A stretch of 64,000 nucleotides of DNA from Dechloromonas sp. Lineage in GTDB: Bacteria; Pseudomonadota; Gammaproteobacteria; Burkholderiales; Rhodocyclaceae. Numbering within the stretch: the stretch's first letter is position 1; each line of letters starts with the position of its first letter. Location: NCBI GenBank assembly GCA_028687035.1, contig JAQUAX010000009.1, positions 93,885 to 157,884 on the forward strand, in the 5' to 3' direction. This document shows positions 9,902-18,031 of the stretch, one piece after another. The translations under genes and the position numbers were made by a program. The notes beneath the pieces were generated by a model. The model saw only the letters and a list, made by a program, of their open reading frames with translations, was not told the origin of the DNA and searched no databases.

Positions 9902-10500
9902 GCATTTCGCAAGCCCACCTGGTCGACGACGACGAGGCCATCCGCGACGCGCTGGCCTGGCTGCTCAAATCGCGCGGCCTGCCCTGCGCCACCTACGACA
10001 GCGCCGAGGCCTTTCTGGACGCCTGGACCCCGCAGACCAGCGGCTGCATCGTCCTCGACATGCGGATGTCCGGAATGAGCGGCCTGGACTGCTTCGACCG
10101 CCTGCTCGAACGCGGCTCGACGCTGCCGGTCATTTTCCTGACCGGCCACGGCGATGTGCCGCTGGCCGTCGCGACGCTGAAGAAGGGCGCCTTCGACTTC
10201 TTCGAGAAACCCTTCAACGACAACGACCTGGTCACCCGGATCGGCGAAGCGCTGGCACTCGACGCGAGCCAGCGCACGGCCAGCGCCACCGTCGATTCGG
10301 TGAATGCCCGGCTGGCCAGCCTGACCAGCCGCGAACGCCAGATCATGGATCTGGTACTGACCGGCAAGTTCAACAAGGTGATCGCCGACGAACTGAACAT
10401 CAGCATGCGAACGGTCGAGGTGCACCGCGCCAACCTGTTCGACAAAATGCAAGTAAAAACGGCAGTGGAATTGGCAAACCTACTCAAACCGCATCGTTGA
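9898..10500 (+). CDS. dctR: Response regulator DctR (FixJ/NarL-type)
   Basis: This 200-aa regulator has an N-terminal receiver with the acidic pocket VDDDEA and phospho-acceptor Asp54 in IVLDMRMSGMSG. The switch Thr lies in FLTGHGDVPLAV and the conserved Lys in FFEKPFNDNDL. The C-terminal LuxR/FixJ helix-turn-helix reads LTSRERQIMDLVLTGKFNK, then ADELNISMRTVEVHRANLF. FixJ-like architecture plus the 4-nt overlap with dctS supports a cognate pair. Likely targets are dctA, dctPQM and dctS through the shared palindromic element. A hairpin terminator overlaps its stop codon. Confidence 0.9.
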   Translation: MSISQAHLVDDDEAIRDALAWLLKSRGLPCATYDSAEAFLDAWTPQTSGCIVLDMRMSGMSGLDCFDRLLERGSTLPVIFLTGHGDVPLAVATLKKGAFDFFEKPFNDNDLVTRIGEALALDASQRTASATVDSVNARLASLTSRERQIMDLVLTGKFNKVIADELNISMRTVEVHRANLFDKMQVKTAVELANLLKPHR

Positions 10501-10515
10501 GATGCGGGCTTTTGG
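10489..10515 (+). terminator. Probable terminator of dctSR
   Basis: CCGCATC and GATGCGG form a 7-bp stem around GTTGA, which contains the dctR stop codon region. GCTTTTGG follows. The T tract is short, so termination may be incomplete. Confidence 0.55.
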
Positions 10516-10516
10516 T

Positions 10517-10522
10517 TATACT
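10517..10522 (+). promoter_or_regulatory. Putative -10 element of the tad operon
   Basis: TATACT lies 28 nt upstream of the cpaB ATG, just after the dctR terminator. No well-spaced -35 is visible; TTGAGA at 10497 gives only a 14-nt spacer. This is a weak prediction. Confidence 0.3.
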
Positions 10523-10549
10523 GTGGCAAAACTAAGGATAAGCTAGATC

Positions 10550-11425
10550 ATGACTTTGCTGCTGCGGATATTGGCCGTCGCTTTCGCCATCGGTGCCGTC
10601 GTTGCCGGAATCATCGGCTACCGTCTGAGCAATCAGCCCGAACCCGTACCGAGCACCGTGCAGGCCCCTCCGGCCGAAAACGTCGTCGAAGTCGTGCAAG
10701 CGTTGCGTGCGGGCGAACCGATCGTCGCCGGAAACATCGCGCTGCGTCAGGTTCCAGCCCGCCCGGCCGGCAGTTTTTCGACGCCACAACAGGCGATCGG
10801 CCTGGTACCGCTCGCCGACATCGCCGCCGGTGAAATCCTGAACAAGTCGCAGCTGGTTTCGCCGGGCCAGCTGCAGCGCCACCTGCACCCGGGAGAACGT
10901 GCCGTCGCCATCAAGGTCGACGAAATCGTCGGCCTCGGCGGCTACGCCCAGCCGGGCGACCTGGTCGACGTGCTGCTCTACCTGCGTCCTTCCCAGGAAA
11001 CCAAGAACGCCAGCTCCGCCCAGGTCGTCCTGTCGGGCGTCCGCCTGCTCGCTTTCGGCGAATCGGTCCAGGGCACGACCTCCGCCGAACCGTCCGTCGC
11101 CGAAACGACGGGCGTTGCCAAGCCGCAGGACAAGGCGGCCAGCCGCGCCAAGACGGTCACCTCGGCGGTACTCGCCGTACCCGAGGCCGCCGCGCCGAAG
11201 CTGATGCTGGCCGCCAACAGCGGCAACCTGCGCCTGGCCCTGCGCCCGGTCGAAGGCAGCAAGGCCGCCGTGGCCGCCAGCGATGCCCAACTGATCCGCC
11301 TGACCGAGATCGCCGGTACCGCCAAGCCGGAAAGCAAGCCGTCGGCGCCGCGCCGCCCGGCCGCTCCCGCCGTCGTCATCCACGAAGGCGAATCCGTCCG
11401 TACCGCCCAGAGACCCCTGCGCTAG
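10550..11425 (+). CDS. cpaB: Flp pilus assembly protein CpaB/RcpC
   Basis: This periplasmic, membrane-anchored component of Tad/Flp pilus machines works near the secretin. The 291-aa protein has one N-terminal membrane segment (residues 3-24, LLLRILAVAFAIGAVVAGII) and a SAF-like domain (residues about 45-110, with VQALRAGEPIVAGNIALRQV and VPLADIAAGEILNKSQLV). The RcpC core follows with AIKVDEIVGLGGYAQPGDLVDVLL, the hallmark of the family. The Pro/Lys-rich tail (KPSAPRRPAAPAVV) is low-complexity. It is the first gene of the + strand tad block, 23 nt before the secretin. Confidence 0.9.
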   Translation: MTLLLRILAVAFAIGAVVAGIIGYRLSNQPEPVPSTVQAPPAENVVEVVQALRAGEPIVAGNIALRQVPARPAGSFSTPQQAIGLVPLADIAAGEILNKSQLVSPGQLQRHLHPGERAVAIKVDEIVGLGGYAQPGDLVDVLLYLRPSQETKNASSAQVVLSGVRLLAFGESVQGTTSAEPSVAETTGVAKPQDKAASRAKTVTSAVLAVPEAAAPKLMLAANSGNLRLALRPVEGSKAAVAASDAQLIRLTEIAGTAKPESKPSAPRRPAAPAVVIHEGESVRTAQRPLR

Positions 11426-11448
11426 ACCGCACTGACCGCGAGGCCCCC

Positions 11449-12780
11449 GTGTTCCGCCGCCTGATCAATCACTGCATCACCCCGCTGCTCGCCGCACTGA
11501 CCCTGAGCCTTCCGCTCGCCCATGCGGCCGAACCGGCGGACATCGTCGTCCCGCCCGGCACCCAGCGCCCCTATACCCACGAAACCCCGATCCGCCGGAT
11601 CGCGGTCGGCGACCCGAAGGTTGCCGGCGTGACGCTGACCTCGGCGCGCAGCCTGCTGATCACCGGCAAGCAGCAGGGCAGCACGACGCTGCTGGTCTGG
11701 GGCGAAAAGGACAAGGCAGGCCCGGCCTTCCAGGCGCGGATCGTCGTCGCGCCGGACAACATCGACGACGGCCTGAACGTCGAGGGCAGCGGCGAGCGGC
11801 TGAAGATTTCCGGCACGCTGTCGTCGCTGGAGTCCCACCACGCGATGATCCAGGGTCTGGGCAAGGACGCCGACCCGGTGGATACCAGCCGTTCCGCCTT
11901 CGACACCCAGGTCCAGATCGACATCAAGGTCGTCGAAGTCAGCCGCAAGCGGCTGATGAACGCCGGTTTCTTCCTCGGCAGGAACGACGGGGCGGTGACC
12001 CGGGCGATTTCCGGCCCGGGCAATTTAAGCGGTGTCACCAGAACAACTGAAGGAGGGGGCATCACCCTAACCAGCGCTTCGGGCTTCCTGCCCTTCCTGA
12101 AGTCCTACAACCTGGTCTGGGGCGGCGCCCAGAAAGGCCTGCTCGGCGCGCTCAGCGTCCTCGAGGAGGACGGTTTCGCCTACACGCTGGCCGAACCCAG
12201 CCTGACCGCGATCAGCGGCCAGACGGCCTCCTTCCTGGCCGGTGGCGAAGTCCCCATCCCGCAGCGCACCGGGACCGGCGCCGAAAGCTCGACGACGATC
12301 CGCTACAAGGAATTCGGCGTCAAACTGGCGTTGACCCCGACCGTGCTCGACCAGAACCGCATTTTCCTGAAGGTGGCCCCCGAGGTCAGCGAGATCGACG
12401 ACACGCTGTCGGTCCAGGTCAGCGGCCTGACCATCCCCGGCCTGCGGGTCCGGCGCACCGACACCAGCGTCGCGCTGGGCGATGGCGAGAGCTTCGTGCT
12501 CAGCGGGCTGGTCAGCCGCAACACGACGGCCGACGTCGCCAAGTTCCCGATGCTGGCGGACATTCCGATCCTCGGCGCCTTCATGCGCTCGACCCGCTTC
12601 GAGCGTAACGACAAGGAACTGCTGATGGTCGTCACCGCCCACCTGGTCCGCCCCTTCGCCAAGGCCCAGGCGCTGCCGCCCCTGCCCGGCGAGGGCTATC
12701 GCGACTACAACCCCAGCTTCCCCGAACTGATGTTCATGGAAACCGGACGCTTCAACTCTTCGACGGGATTTTCCGACTGA
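11449..12780 (+). CDS. cpaC: Flp pilus secretin CpaC/RcpA
   Basis: This forms the outer-membrane secretin channel through which the Flp pilus exits. The 443-aa product has a GTG start, a signal peptide (residues 1-26, ending LPLAHA) and an N-terminal pilus-secretin domain with PIRRIAVGDPKVAGVTLTSA. The C-terminal secretin fold shows VQIDIKVVEVSRKRLMNAG, FLAGGEVPIPQRTGTG, IRYKEFGVKLALTPTVL and the terminal LADIPILGAFMRSTRF plus ELLMVVTAHLVRP. Its stop overlaps the next start by one base (TGATG). No separate BON domain is obvious. Confidence 0.92.
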   Translation: MFRRLINHCITPLLAALTLSLPLAHAAEPADIVVPPGTQRPYTHETPIRRIAVGDPKVAGVTLTSARSLLITGKQQGSTTLLVWGEKDKAGPAFQARIVVAPDNIDDGLNVEGSGERLKISGTLSSLESHHAMIQGLGKDADPVDTSRSAFDTQVQIDIKVVEVSRKRLMNAGFFLGRNDGAVTRAISGPGNLSGVTRTTEGGGITLTSASGFLPFLKSYNLVWGGAQKGLLGALSVLEEDGFAYTLAEPSLTAISGQTASFLAGGEVPIPQRTGTGAESSTTIRYKEFGVKLALTPTVLDQNRIFLKVAPEVSEIDDTLSVQVSGLTIPGLRVRRTDTSVALGDGESFVLSGLVSRNTTADVAKFPMLADIPILGAFMRSTRFERNDKELLMVVTAHLVRPFAKAQALPPLPGEGYRDYNPSFPELMFMETGRFNSSTGFSD

Positions 12781-13988
12781 TGGCCGAGCACCGCAGTTTC
12801 GTCGTCGTCACCGACAAGGAACCCTTCGCCCGCTGGCTGACCCAGAGCCTGCAGGAAGAGGGAACGACCATCGTGGCGGATTTCAGCGCCCTCGACCGGG
12901 TGCTGCAGATGGTGGACATGACCGGCACCCGGCTGGTCTTTCTCAGCCTCAGCCGCGACGGCTTGCGCCAGGAGACCACCTTCCTCGAGGGCCTGCTGGC
13001 CGCCAAGCCGCTGCTCTCGGTGATCGCGGTCGCCGAAGCGCCCGACCAGGCCCTGCTGCTCGCCGCGCTGCGGGCCGGTGCGCGCGATTTCATCACGCCG
13101 GATCTGCGCTCGGAGGAGGTGATCAACGTCGTCCGCCGCACGCTGGGCCGCACGCATCCCGCCGGCAGCGGCGCGGTCGCCGACCAGTGCTGGGCCAGCG
13201 CCGTGATTTCGGCCCGCCCCGGCAACGACGCACCGATGTTCGCGCTGCACCTGGCGCTGGCCATCCAGGGGCTGTCGCCGCTGAACAAGACCCTGCTGCT
13301 CGACCTCGGCGCCCCTCCGGCCGACACCCTGCTCTTCCTCGGCATCAAGTCCTCCTATACCTTCGTCGATGCCGTCCGCAGCCTGCGCCGCATGGATGCG
13401 ACGCTGATCGAAACCGCTTTCGGCAGGCACAAGAGCGGACTCAGCTTCCTGTCCATGCCCGAGGATTCGCGGGTCCAGGTCAGCGACATCACGTCGGCCG
13501 ACATCTACGTGCTGCTCGGTGCGCTGCGCCGCTATTTCACGCACATCGTCATCAACCTGGGCGGCGTTCCGACGTCCGATTTCCTTTACCTGGCGCTCGG
13601 GCGCGCCGATCACATCGTGCTGATCGCCGAACAGAGCCTGCCCAGCTGCAAGCAGAGCATGAACCTGCTGCAGCAGTTGCGCGACAACAAGATCGACCTG
13701 ACCCACAGCGGCCTGGTCCTCGATCACTACCTGCAGAAAATGCCGCCCGATGCCGAAAGCGTCGCCAGCGGCATGGGCCTGCCGCTGCTCGCCAGCCTGC
13801 CGCCGGCCGGGATGGCCCGCTTGGCGGTGATGAACAGCGGCGAGAGCATGTTCGATGCCGACCCGGGCAATCCCTACGCAGCTGCAGTACGCCGGCTGGC
13901 CCAGAATCTGACCGCCGGCCCCGGCACCGACAAGGCGCAGCCCCCGGCCTGGCTGGCCGCTGTGCGCCGCTGGTTCGGCGCGACCTAG
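12780..13988 (+). CDS. cpaE: Pilus assembly protein CpaE/TadZ with degenerate P-loop
   Basis: TadZ proteins are MinD/ParA-like ATPase relatives with an N-terminal receiver-like domain that localise the Tad machine. The 402-aa product has the receiver-like half (residues 5-120, for example VTDKEPFARWLTQSLQE and LLAALRAGARDFITPD) and the ParA-like half from about residue 135. The expected P-loop (KGGVGKT type) is replaced by VISARPGNDAPMFALHLALA, with no GKT/S. The following strand LLLDLGAPPADTLLFLG keeps the Walker A' Asp position. It may bind nucleotide poorly or not at all. It overlaps cpaC by 1 nt. Confidence 0.85.
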   Translation: MAEHRSFVVVTDKEPFARWLTQSLQEEGTTIVADFSALDRVLQMVDMTGTRLVFLSLSRDGLRQETTFLEGLLAAKPLLSVIAVAEAPDQALLLAALRAGARDFITPDLRSEEVINVVRRTLGRTHPAGSGAVADQCWASAVISARPGNDAPMFALHLALAIQGLSPLNKTLLLDLGAPPADTLLFLGIKSSYTFVDAVRSLRRMDATLIETAFGRHKSGLSFLSMPEDSRVQVSDITSADIYVLLGALRRYFTHIVINLGGVPTSDFLYLALGRADHIVLIAEQSLPSCKQSMNLLQQLRDNKIDLTHSGLVLDHYLQKMPPDAESVASGMGLPLLASLPPAGMARLAVMNSGESMFDADPGNPYAAAVRRLAQNLTAGPGTDKAQPPAWLAAVRRWFGAT

Positions 13989-13999
13989 GAGACCCCAGG

Positions 14000-15271
14000 A
14001 TGCCCCCGCTTTCGGGCTTCGGCTACGACTTCAGCCTCAAGCGCAGCGACACCTATCAGGACGTCAAGCTGCGCCTGCATCATTTCCTGATCGACCGCAT
14101 CGAGGACGAGCGGGTACCGGTCGGCGACATGAGCAAGGACGACCTGGCCACCTACGTCCGCAACAAGGTCACGCGCTACGTGGCCGACCAGCACCTCGCG
14201 CTGACCGCCTTCGACACCGAGCACCTGGCCCGGGAAATGGTCGATGAACTCACCGGTTACGGTCCGCTCGAGAAACTGATCCAGGACGACCAGGTCAACG
14301 ACATCCTGGTCAACGGCTGCCGGCATATCTTCGTCGAGCGCTCCGGCCGGCTGCAACCCAGCGACCTGCGCTTCATCGACGACGAACACGTGCTGCGCGT
14401 GATACGCCGCATCCTGGCCCCGCTCGGACGGCGGCTCGACGAATCCAGCCCGATGGTCGACGCCCGGCTACCCGACGGCAGCCGGGTCAATGCGATCATC
14501 CCGCCGGTGGCGCTGGACGGCCCCTGCCTGTCGATCCGCAAGTTCCGCAAGGACCCGCTGCAGGCCGCCGACCTGCTGGTCTTCGGCACCGTCAACCAGG
14601 AGATTCTCGAATTCCTGCAGAAGGCGGTCGCCAAGCGCTGCAACATCCTGATCAGCGGCGGCACCGGCGCCGGCAAGACGACGCTGCTCAACGTGCTGTC
14701 CCGCCACATTCCGGCCAGCGAACGCCTGGTCACCATCGAGGATGCGGCCGAACTCCAGCTCGGGCACGATCACGTCGTCCGTCTCGAAACGCGACCGCCG
14801 AACATCGACGGTCATGGCGAGGTAACCGCACGCGACCTGGTCCGCAACGCGCTGCGCATGCGACCCGACCGCATCATCCTCGGCGAAGCCCGCGGCGATG
14901 AAGTCATGGACGTGCTGCAGGCGATGAATACCGGCCACGATGGCTGCATGAGCACGGTACACGCCAACAACCCGCGCGACGCGCTGGTCCGCCTCGAGAT
15001 GCTGGCCGGACTGGCCGGCTTCCAGGGCACCGACCTGACGCTGAAAACCATGATCTCGACAGCGCTCGACCTGGTCATCCAGATCAGCCGCCTGCCCGAC
15101 GGCCGCCGCCGGATCACCGGCATCGACGAGGTCATCGGCGTCCGCGACAACCAGTTCGTGACCACCTCCCTGTACGAACATCATGCCGACAGCGATGCCT
15201 TCGCCAATCTCGGCATCCAGCCCAGCTGTCCGAAATTGCGGCACGACGGCAGCAGCCGCGCGATATGGTGA
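14000..15271 (+). CDS. cpaF: Tad secretion ATPase CpaF/TadA
   Basis: This hexameric GspE/VirB11-type ATPase powers Flp pilus assembly. The 423-aa product starts at the ATG at 14000, preceded by AGGAGACCCC. The longer open frame from 13187 overlaps tadZ and is rejected. Conserved blocks are [36 protein letters not shown], Walker [14 protein letters not shown] (residues 219-231), the Asp box [10 protein letters not shown], Walker B region [20 protein letters not shown] and the His box [12 protein letters not shown]. Only one such ATPase gene is present, as expected for a Tad system. It overlaps tadB by 7 nt. Confidence 0.96.
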   Translation: MPPLSGFGYDFSLKRSDTYQDVKLRLHHFLIDRIEDERVPVGDMSKDDLATYVRNKVTRYVADQHLALTAFDTEHLAREMVDELTGYGPLEKLIQDDQVNDILVNGCRHIFVERSGRLQPSDLRFIDDEHVLRVIRRILAPLGRRLDESSPMVDARLPDGSRVNAIIPPVALDGPCLSIRKFRKDPLQAADLLVFGTVNQEILEFLQKAVAKRCNILISGGTGAGKTTLLNVLSRHIPASERLVTIEDAAELQLGHDHVVRLETRPPNIDGHGEVTARDLVRNALRMRPDRIILGEARGDEVMDVLQAMNTGHDGCMSTVHANNPRDALVRLEMLAGLAGFQGTDLTLKTMISTALDLVIQISRLPDGRRRITGIDEVIGVRDNQFVTTSLYEHHADSDAFANLGIQPSCPKLRHDGSSRAIW

Positions 15272-16170
15272 TTCTCGGCATCGCCCTCTACCTGCTGGCG
15301 CTGTTGCTGATCGTCGCGGCGGTCCTGTCCTTCCGCTCGGGTGAACGCGCCGCGATACGCTCGCGGATCAGCGGCCGCTTCCAGGAAATTTCCTTCGACC
15401 AGATCGACAGCGGCACGCCGAAAACCAGCCCCTTGCGCGGCAATCTGTACAACCGCTGGTTGTGGCGTAGCGGCATCCAGCTGACCCGCCCGCGCATCGT
15501 GCTGTTCGGCATCGGACTGATCATCGGCCTGGCACTGGTCTGGCAGTTTGCCGGCGCCTTCGCCGACCTGGTCGCGATCAGCATTCTCGTCGTGACCTTC
15601 GTCGTCTGGCCGAATTACCAGTACCGCAAGCGGTTGACCGCGATGGCCGCCCAGATACCGCTGTTCCTCGACCAGGTTGTCCGGGGGCTTGCCACCGGAC
15701 GCAACCTCGACGGCGCCCTGCGCCTCGCCACCGAGGAAACCCGGGCCCCGCTGGTCGAAGTGATGACCCGCGTCCAGCAGGCCGTCGACCTGGGGGCCGA
15801 CATCGGCGAAGCCCTGCGCGACGCGGCCAGCCTGTACAACCTGCGCGAACTGTACTTCATCGCGATGGCGGTACAGATCGCCCACAACTACGGCAGCAGC
15901 CCCAAGGAAATGCTGGAGAGCGCCGCCAAACTGGTTCTCCACCGCGAACAGGCCCAGCGCGAATTGCGCGCGATGACTGGCGAAACCCGGATCAGCGCCT
16001 GGACCCTGAGCATCCTGCCCAGTTCGGTCGCGCTCTACATGCTGGCGGTCAACCCGGGCTATCTGAACTCGATGTGGCTCGACCCGGGTGGCCGGATCGT
16101 TCTGCTGATGTCGCTGGCCCTGCAGATAACCGGGGCCTTCATCCTCTGGCGCATGGTGAAAAGTGTCTAA
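15265..16170 (+). CDS. tadB: Tad inner-membrane platform protein TadB
   Basis: This GspF-like integral membrane protein of 301 aa acts as half of the pilus assembly platform. It has hydrophobic segments at residues 2-23, about 76-95, 98-115 and two near the C terminus. The T2SSF domain (residues 130-290) includes QIPLFLDQVVRGLATGRNLD and DAASLYNLRELYFIAMAVQI. It begins inside the end of cpaF (7-nt overlap) and overlaps tadC by 8 nt, so the three genes are translationally coupled. Confidence 0.92.
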   Translation: MVILGIALYLLALLLIVAAVLSFRSGERAAIRSRISGRFQEISFDQIDSGTPKTSPLRGNLYNRWLWRSGIQLTRPRIVLFGIGLIIGLALVWQFAGAFADLVAISILVVTFVVWPNYQYRKRLTAMAAQIPLFLDQVVRGLATGRNLDGALRLATEETRAPLVEVMTRVQQAVDLGADIGEALRDAASLYNLRELYFIAMAVQIAHNYGSSPKEMLESAAKLVLHREQAQRELRAMTGETRISAWTLSILPSSVALYMLAVNPGYLNSMWLDPGGRIVLLMSLALQITGAFILWRMVKSV

Positions 16171-17065
16171 TTACTGGCCCGCCCTCGTTCTTGGTCTGCT
16201 GGCCGGCGCCATCGCACTCGTTTACCTGCAACGCCGCCAGGAAAAAACCGAACGGCGCCGCCGCTTCGAGGCGGTCTGGTCCGACCGCGAAGAAGCGCGC
16301 TGGCTGATTTCCGGGGAAGCCGAAAACAAGCCGGGCAGCCGCAACCTGTTGCGCGACGCCGCACAGCAGCAGTCGATCGCCCTCGACCTGCGCCGCGCCG
16401 GCTGGAGCCATCCGAAAGCCCAGGGCATCTACACGACGGCCGCGCTGTTCTGCCCCGTGATCGGCGCGGTACTCGGCCTGATGTGGGGAACGCTGTCCGG
16501 AGACGGAATCAAGAACGTGCTGACCACGGCCTTCTTCGGTTTCGGCATCGGCTACCTGCTCCCGCCGCGCTTTCTCCGCTGGCGGGCCGGCAAACGCCAG
16601 AAGGCGATTTCCGAGGAAATGCTGCCCATCCTGCATCTGCTTCGCATGCTGTTCGACGCCGGCCTGTCGCTGGAGCACTCGTTGCGAGTGATCACCGAGC
16701 AGGGACGCGAACTGGCTCCCGAAATGACCAAGGAAATCGCGCTGGCCCTGGCCCGCATCAACGCAGGCCAGGAAAGGGCCGATGCGCTGGAGGAAATGGC
16801 CGCCCCGCTGCAGGTCCCGGAACTCGACGACACCGTGGCCATCCTCAAGCAGGCCACCCGCTACGGCGGCAGCCTGCGCGAATCGCTGGCCCGCCTGATC
16901 AGCCTGTTCGAGGAACGCCGCTTGAGCAGCACCCGCGAATACGTCAGCAAGCTGTCGGCCAAAATGACCGTCGTCATGATTCTCTTCATGTTCCCGGCGC
17001 TGATGATTTTCCTGGCCGGCCCCGGCTTCCTGTCGCTGGCTCGTGCACTCGGCAAGGTGTTCTGA
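16163..17065 (+). CDS. tadC: Tad inner-membrane platform protein TadC
   Basis: This is the second GspF-like platform protein, 300 aa, with a GTG start that overlaps the tadB stop by 8 nt. It has an N-terminal hydrophobic segment (WPALVLGLLAGAIALVYL), a paired segment around residues 95-135 and C-terminal segments ending LARALGKVF. The T2SSF domain includes EEMLPILHLLRMLFDAGLSL and VPELDDTVAILKQATRYGGS. It pairs with TadB in the membrane. Confidence 0.92.
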   Translation: MSNYWPALVLGLLAGAIALVYLQRRQEKTERRRRFEAVWSDREEARWLISGEAENKPGSRNLLRDAAQQQSIALDLRRAGWSHPKAQGIYTTAALFCPVIGAVLGLMWGTLSGDGIKNVLTTAFFGFGIGYLLPPRFLRWRAGKRQKAISEEMLPILHLLRMLFDAGLSLEHSLRVITEQGRELAPEMTKEIALALARINAGQERADALEEMAAPLQVPELDDTVAILKQATRYGGSLRESLARLISLFEERRLSSTREYVSKLSAKMTVVMILFMFPALMIFLAGPGFLSLARALGKVF

Positions 17066-17066
17066 G

Positions 17067-17735
17067 ATGCGCCCCTCCGCCCTCCTCCTGCTTTTGTCCC
17101 TGACCCTGCTCACCGGCTGTCAAAACCAGCCCCTCCGCCCGCAGGACGCCGGCAACTGCGCCAACGACGGCGATGCCGGTACCACCACGCGCCTGACCAT
17201 GATCCGGCGGGTTCTCGACGCCGACCAACCCTACGCCGCGCTGGCCCACCTGGATGCCTCGGGCAGTCGTGGGCCGGGTGCCGATCTGCTGCGCGCCGAC
17301 ATCCTGCGCCGGCTCGACCGGGGGAGCGAGGCTGCTGCGCTGTATCGCGGGCTGCTGTCGACCTGCATGGTCGGCGCCGGCCAGCACGGATTGGGCCTGC
17401 TGAGCGGCCAGCAAGGCAAACTGGCGGAAAGCCTGCAGCATTTCCGCCAGGCCCGGCTCGCCCAGCCCGCCGATCCCCGGATACGCAGCGATTACGGTTA
17501 CGCCCTGCTGCTGTCCGGCGACCGCGAGGCCGCCCGGGTCGAATTCATGACCGCACTCGAACTCGCCCCCGACCACCGGAAGGCCGCGCTCAATCTCGCG
17601 CTGCTGCACCACCTGAACGGCGACCCGTCGCGCGGCGATGCGCTGGCCCGCCATCACAAGGCCAGCCCCGAGGAACTCTCAGCCTTGCGCCGCGAAGCGG
17701 CCAGGCTCGCCCAGCAACCTGGAGACAACCGATGA
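17067..17735 (+). CDS. tadD: TadD-like TPR lipoprotein
   Basis: The 222-aa product starts at the ATG at 17067, one base after the tadC stop. It carries a lipoprotein signal with lipobox LLTGC (Cys at about residue 17). Tetratricopeptide-type helical repeats follow: LDASGSRGPGADLLRADILR, GQHGLGLLSGQQGKLAESLQ, RIRSDYGYALLLSGDREAAR and HRKAALNLALLHHLNGD. TadD lipoproteins are needed for Flp pilus assembly, probably helping secretin or pilin placement. The stop overlaps the next start by 4 nt. Confidence 0.88.
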   Translation: MRPSALLLLLSLTLLTGCQNQPLRPQDAGNCANDGDAGTTTRLTMIRRVLDADQPYAALAHLDASGSRGPGADLLRADILRRLDRGSEAAALYRGLLSTCMVGAGQHGLGLLSGQQGKLAESLQHFRQARLAQPADPRIRSDYGYALLLSGDREAARVEFMTALELAPDHRKAALNLALLHHLNGDPSRGDALARHHKASPEELSALRREAARLAQQPGDNR

Positions 17736-18031
17736 AGCTGACGCACCTCCTGTCGATCATTCCGCTCTGCCTGCTCGGCGCCTGCGCCGCAGTCGGCGAG
17801 CGCGGCACCGCCCCGTCCGGCGGCGACACCCCGAAGCACGCCGAAACAGGCGAAGCGACGCGTCAATGGCTGGACCGCCAGCGCCAGGGGCAGCAAGCGG
17901 CTGCACAGCCCCAACCCCTGTCGGGTCCGGTCCAGGAGCAAATCTATGAACGCTACCAGAAGAGCTTCTCCCACCCGATTCCCGAACGCTTCGAGAGTGA
18001 ACGCGTCAATAGCGGTTCCGGGGCGCGCTGA
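17732..18031 (+). CDS. Small DUF3613-type lipoprotein of the tad locus
   Basis: The 99-aa protein starts MKLTHLLSIIPLCLLGACA with a lipobox (LLGAC, Cys18). A short helical region follows (GEATRQWLDRQRQGQQAAA), then a PVQEQIYERYQKSFSHPIPE motif. This resembles the DUF3613 family, often found within proteobacterial tad clusters. Function is unknown; an accessory pilus role is inferred from position. Its 3' part overlaps the start of the TadG-like gene in another frame. Confidence 0.75.
   Translation: MKLTHLLSIIPLCLLGACAAVGERGTAPSGGDTPKHAETGEATRQWLDRQRQGQQAAAQPQPLSGPVQEQIYERYQKSFSHPIPERFESERVNSGSGAR

Noticed and set aside
10489..10549. TTGAGA/TATACT as a full sigma-70 promoter for the tad operon
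   Set aside because: The spacer is only 14 nt, so only the -10 is kept as a weak element.
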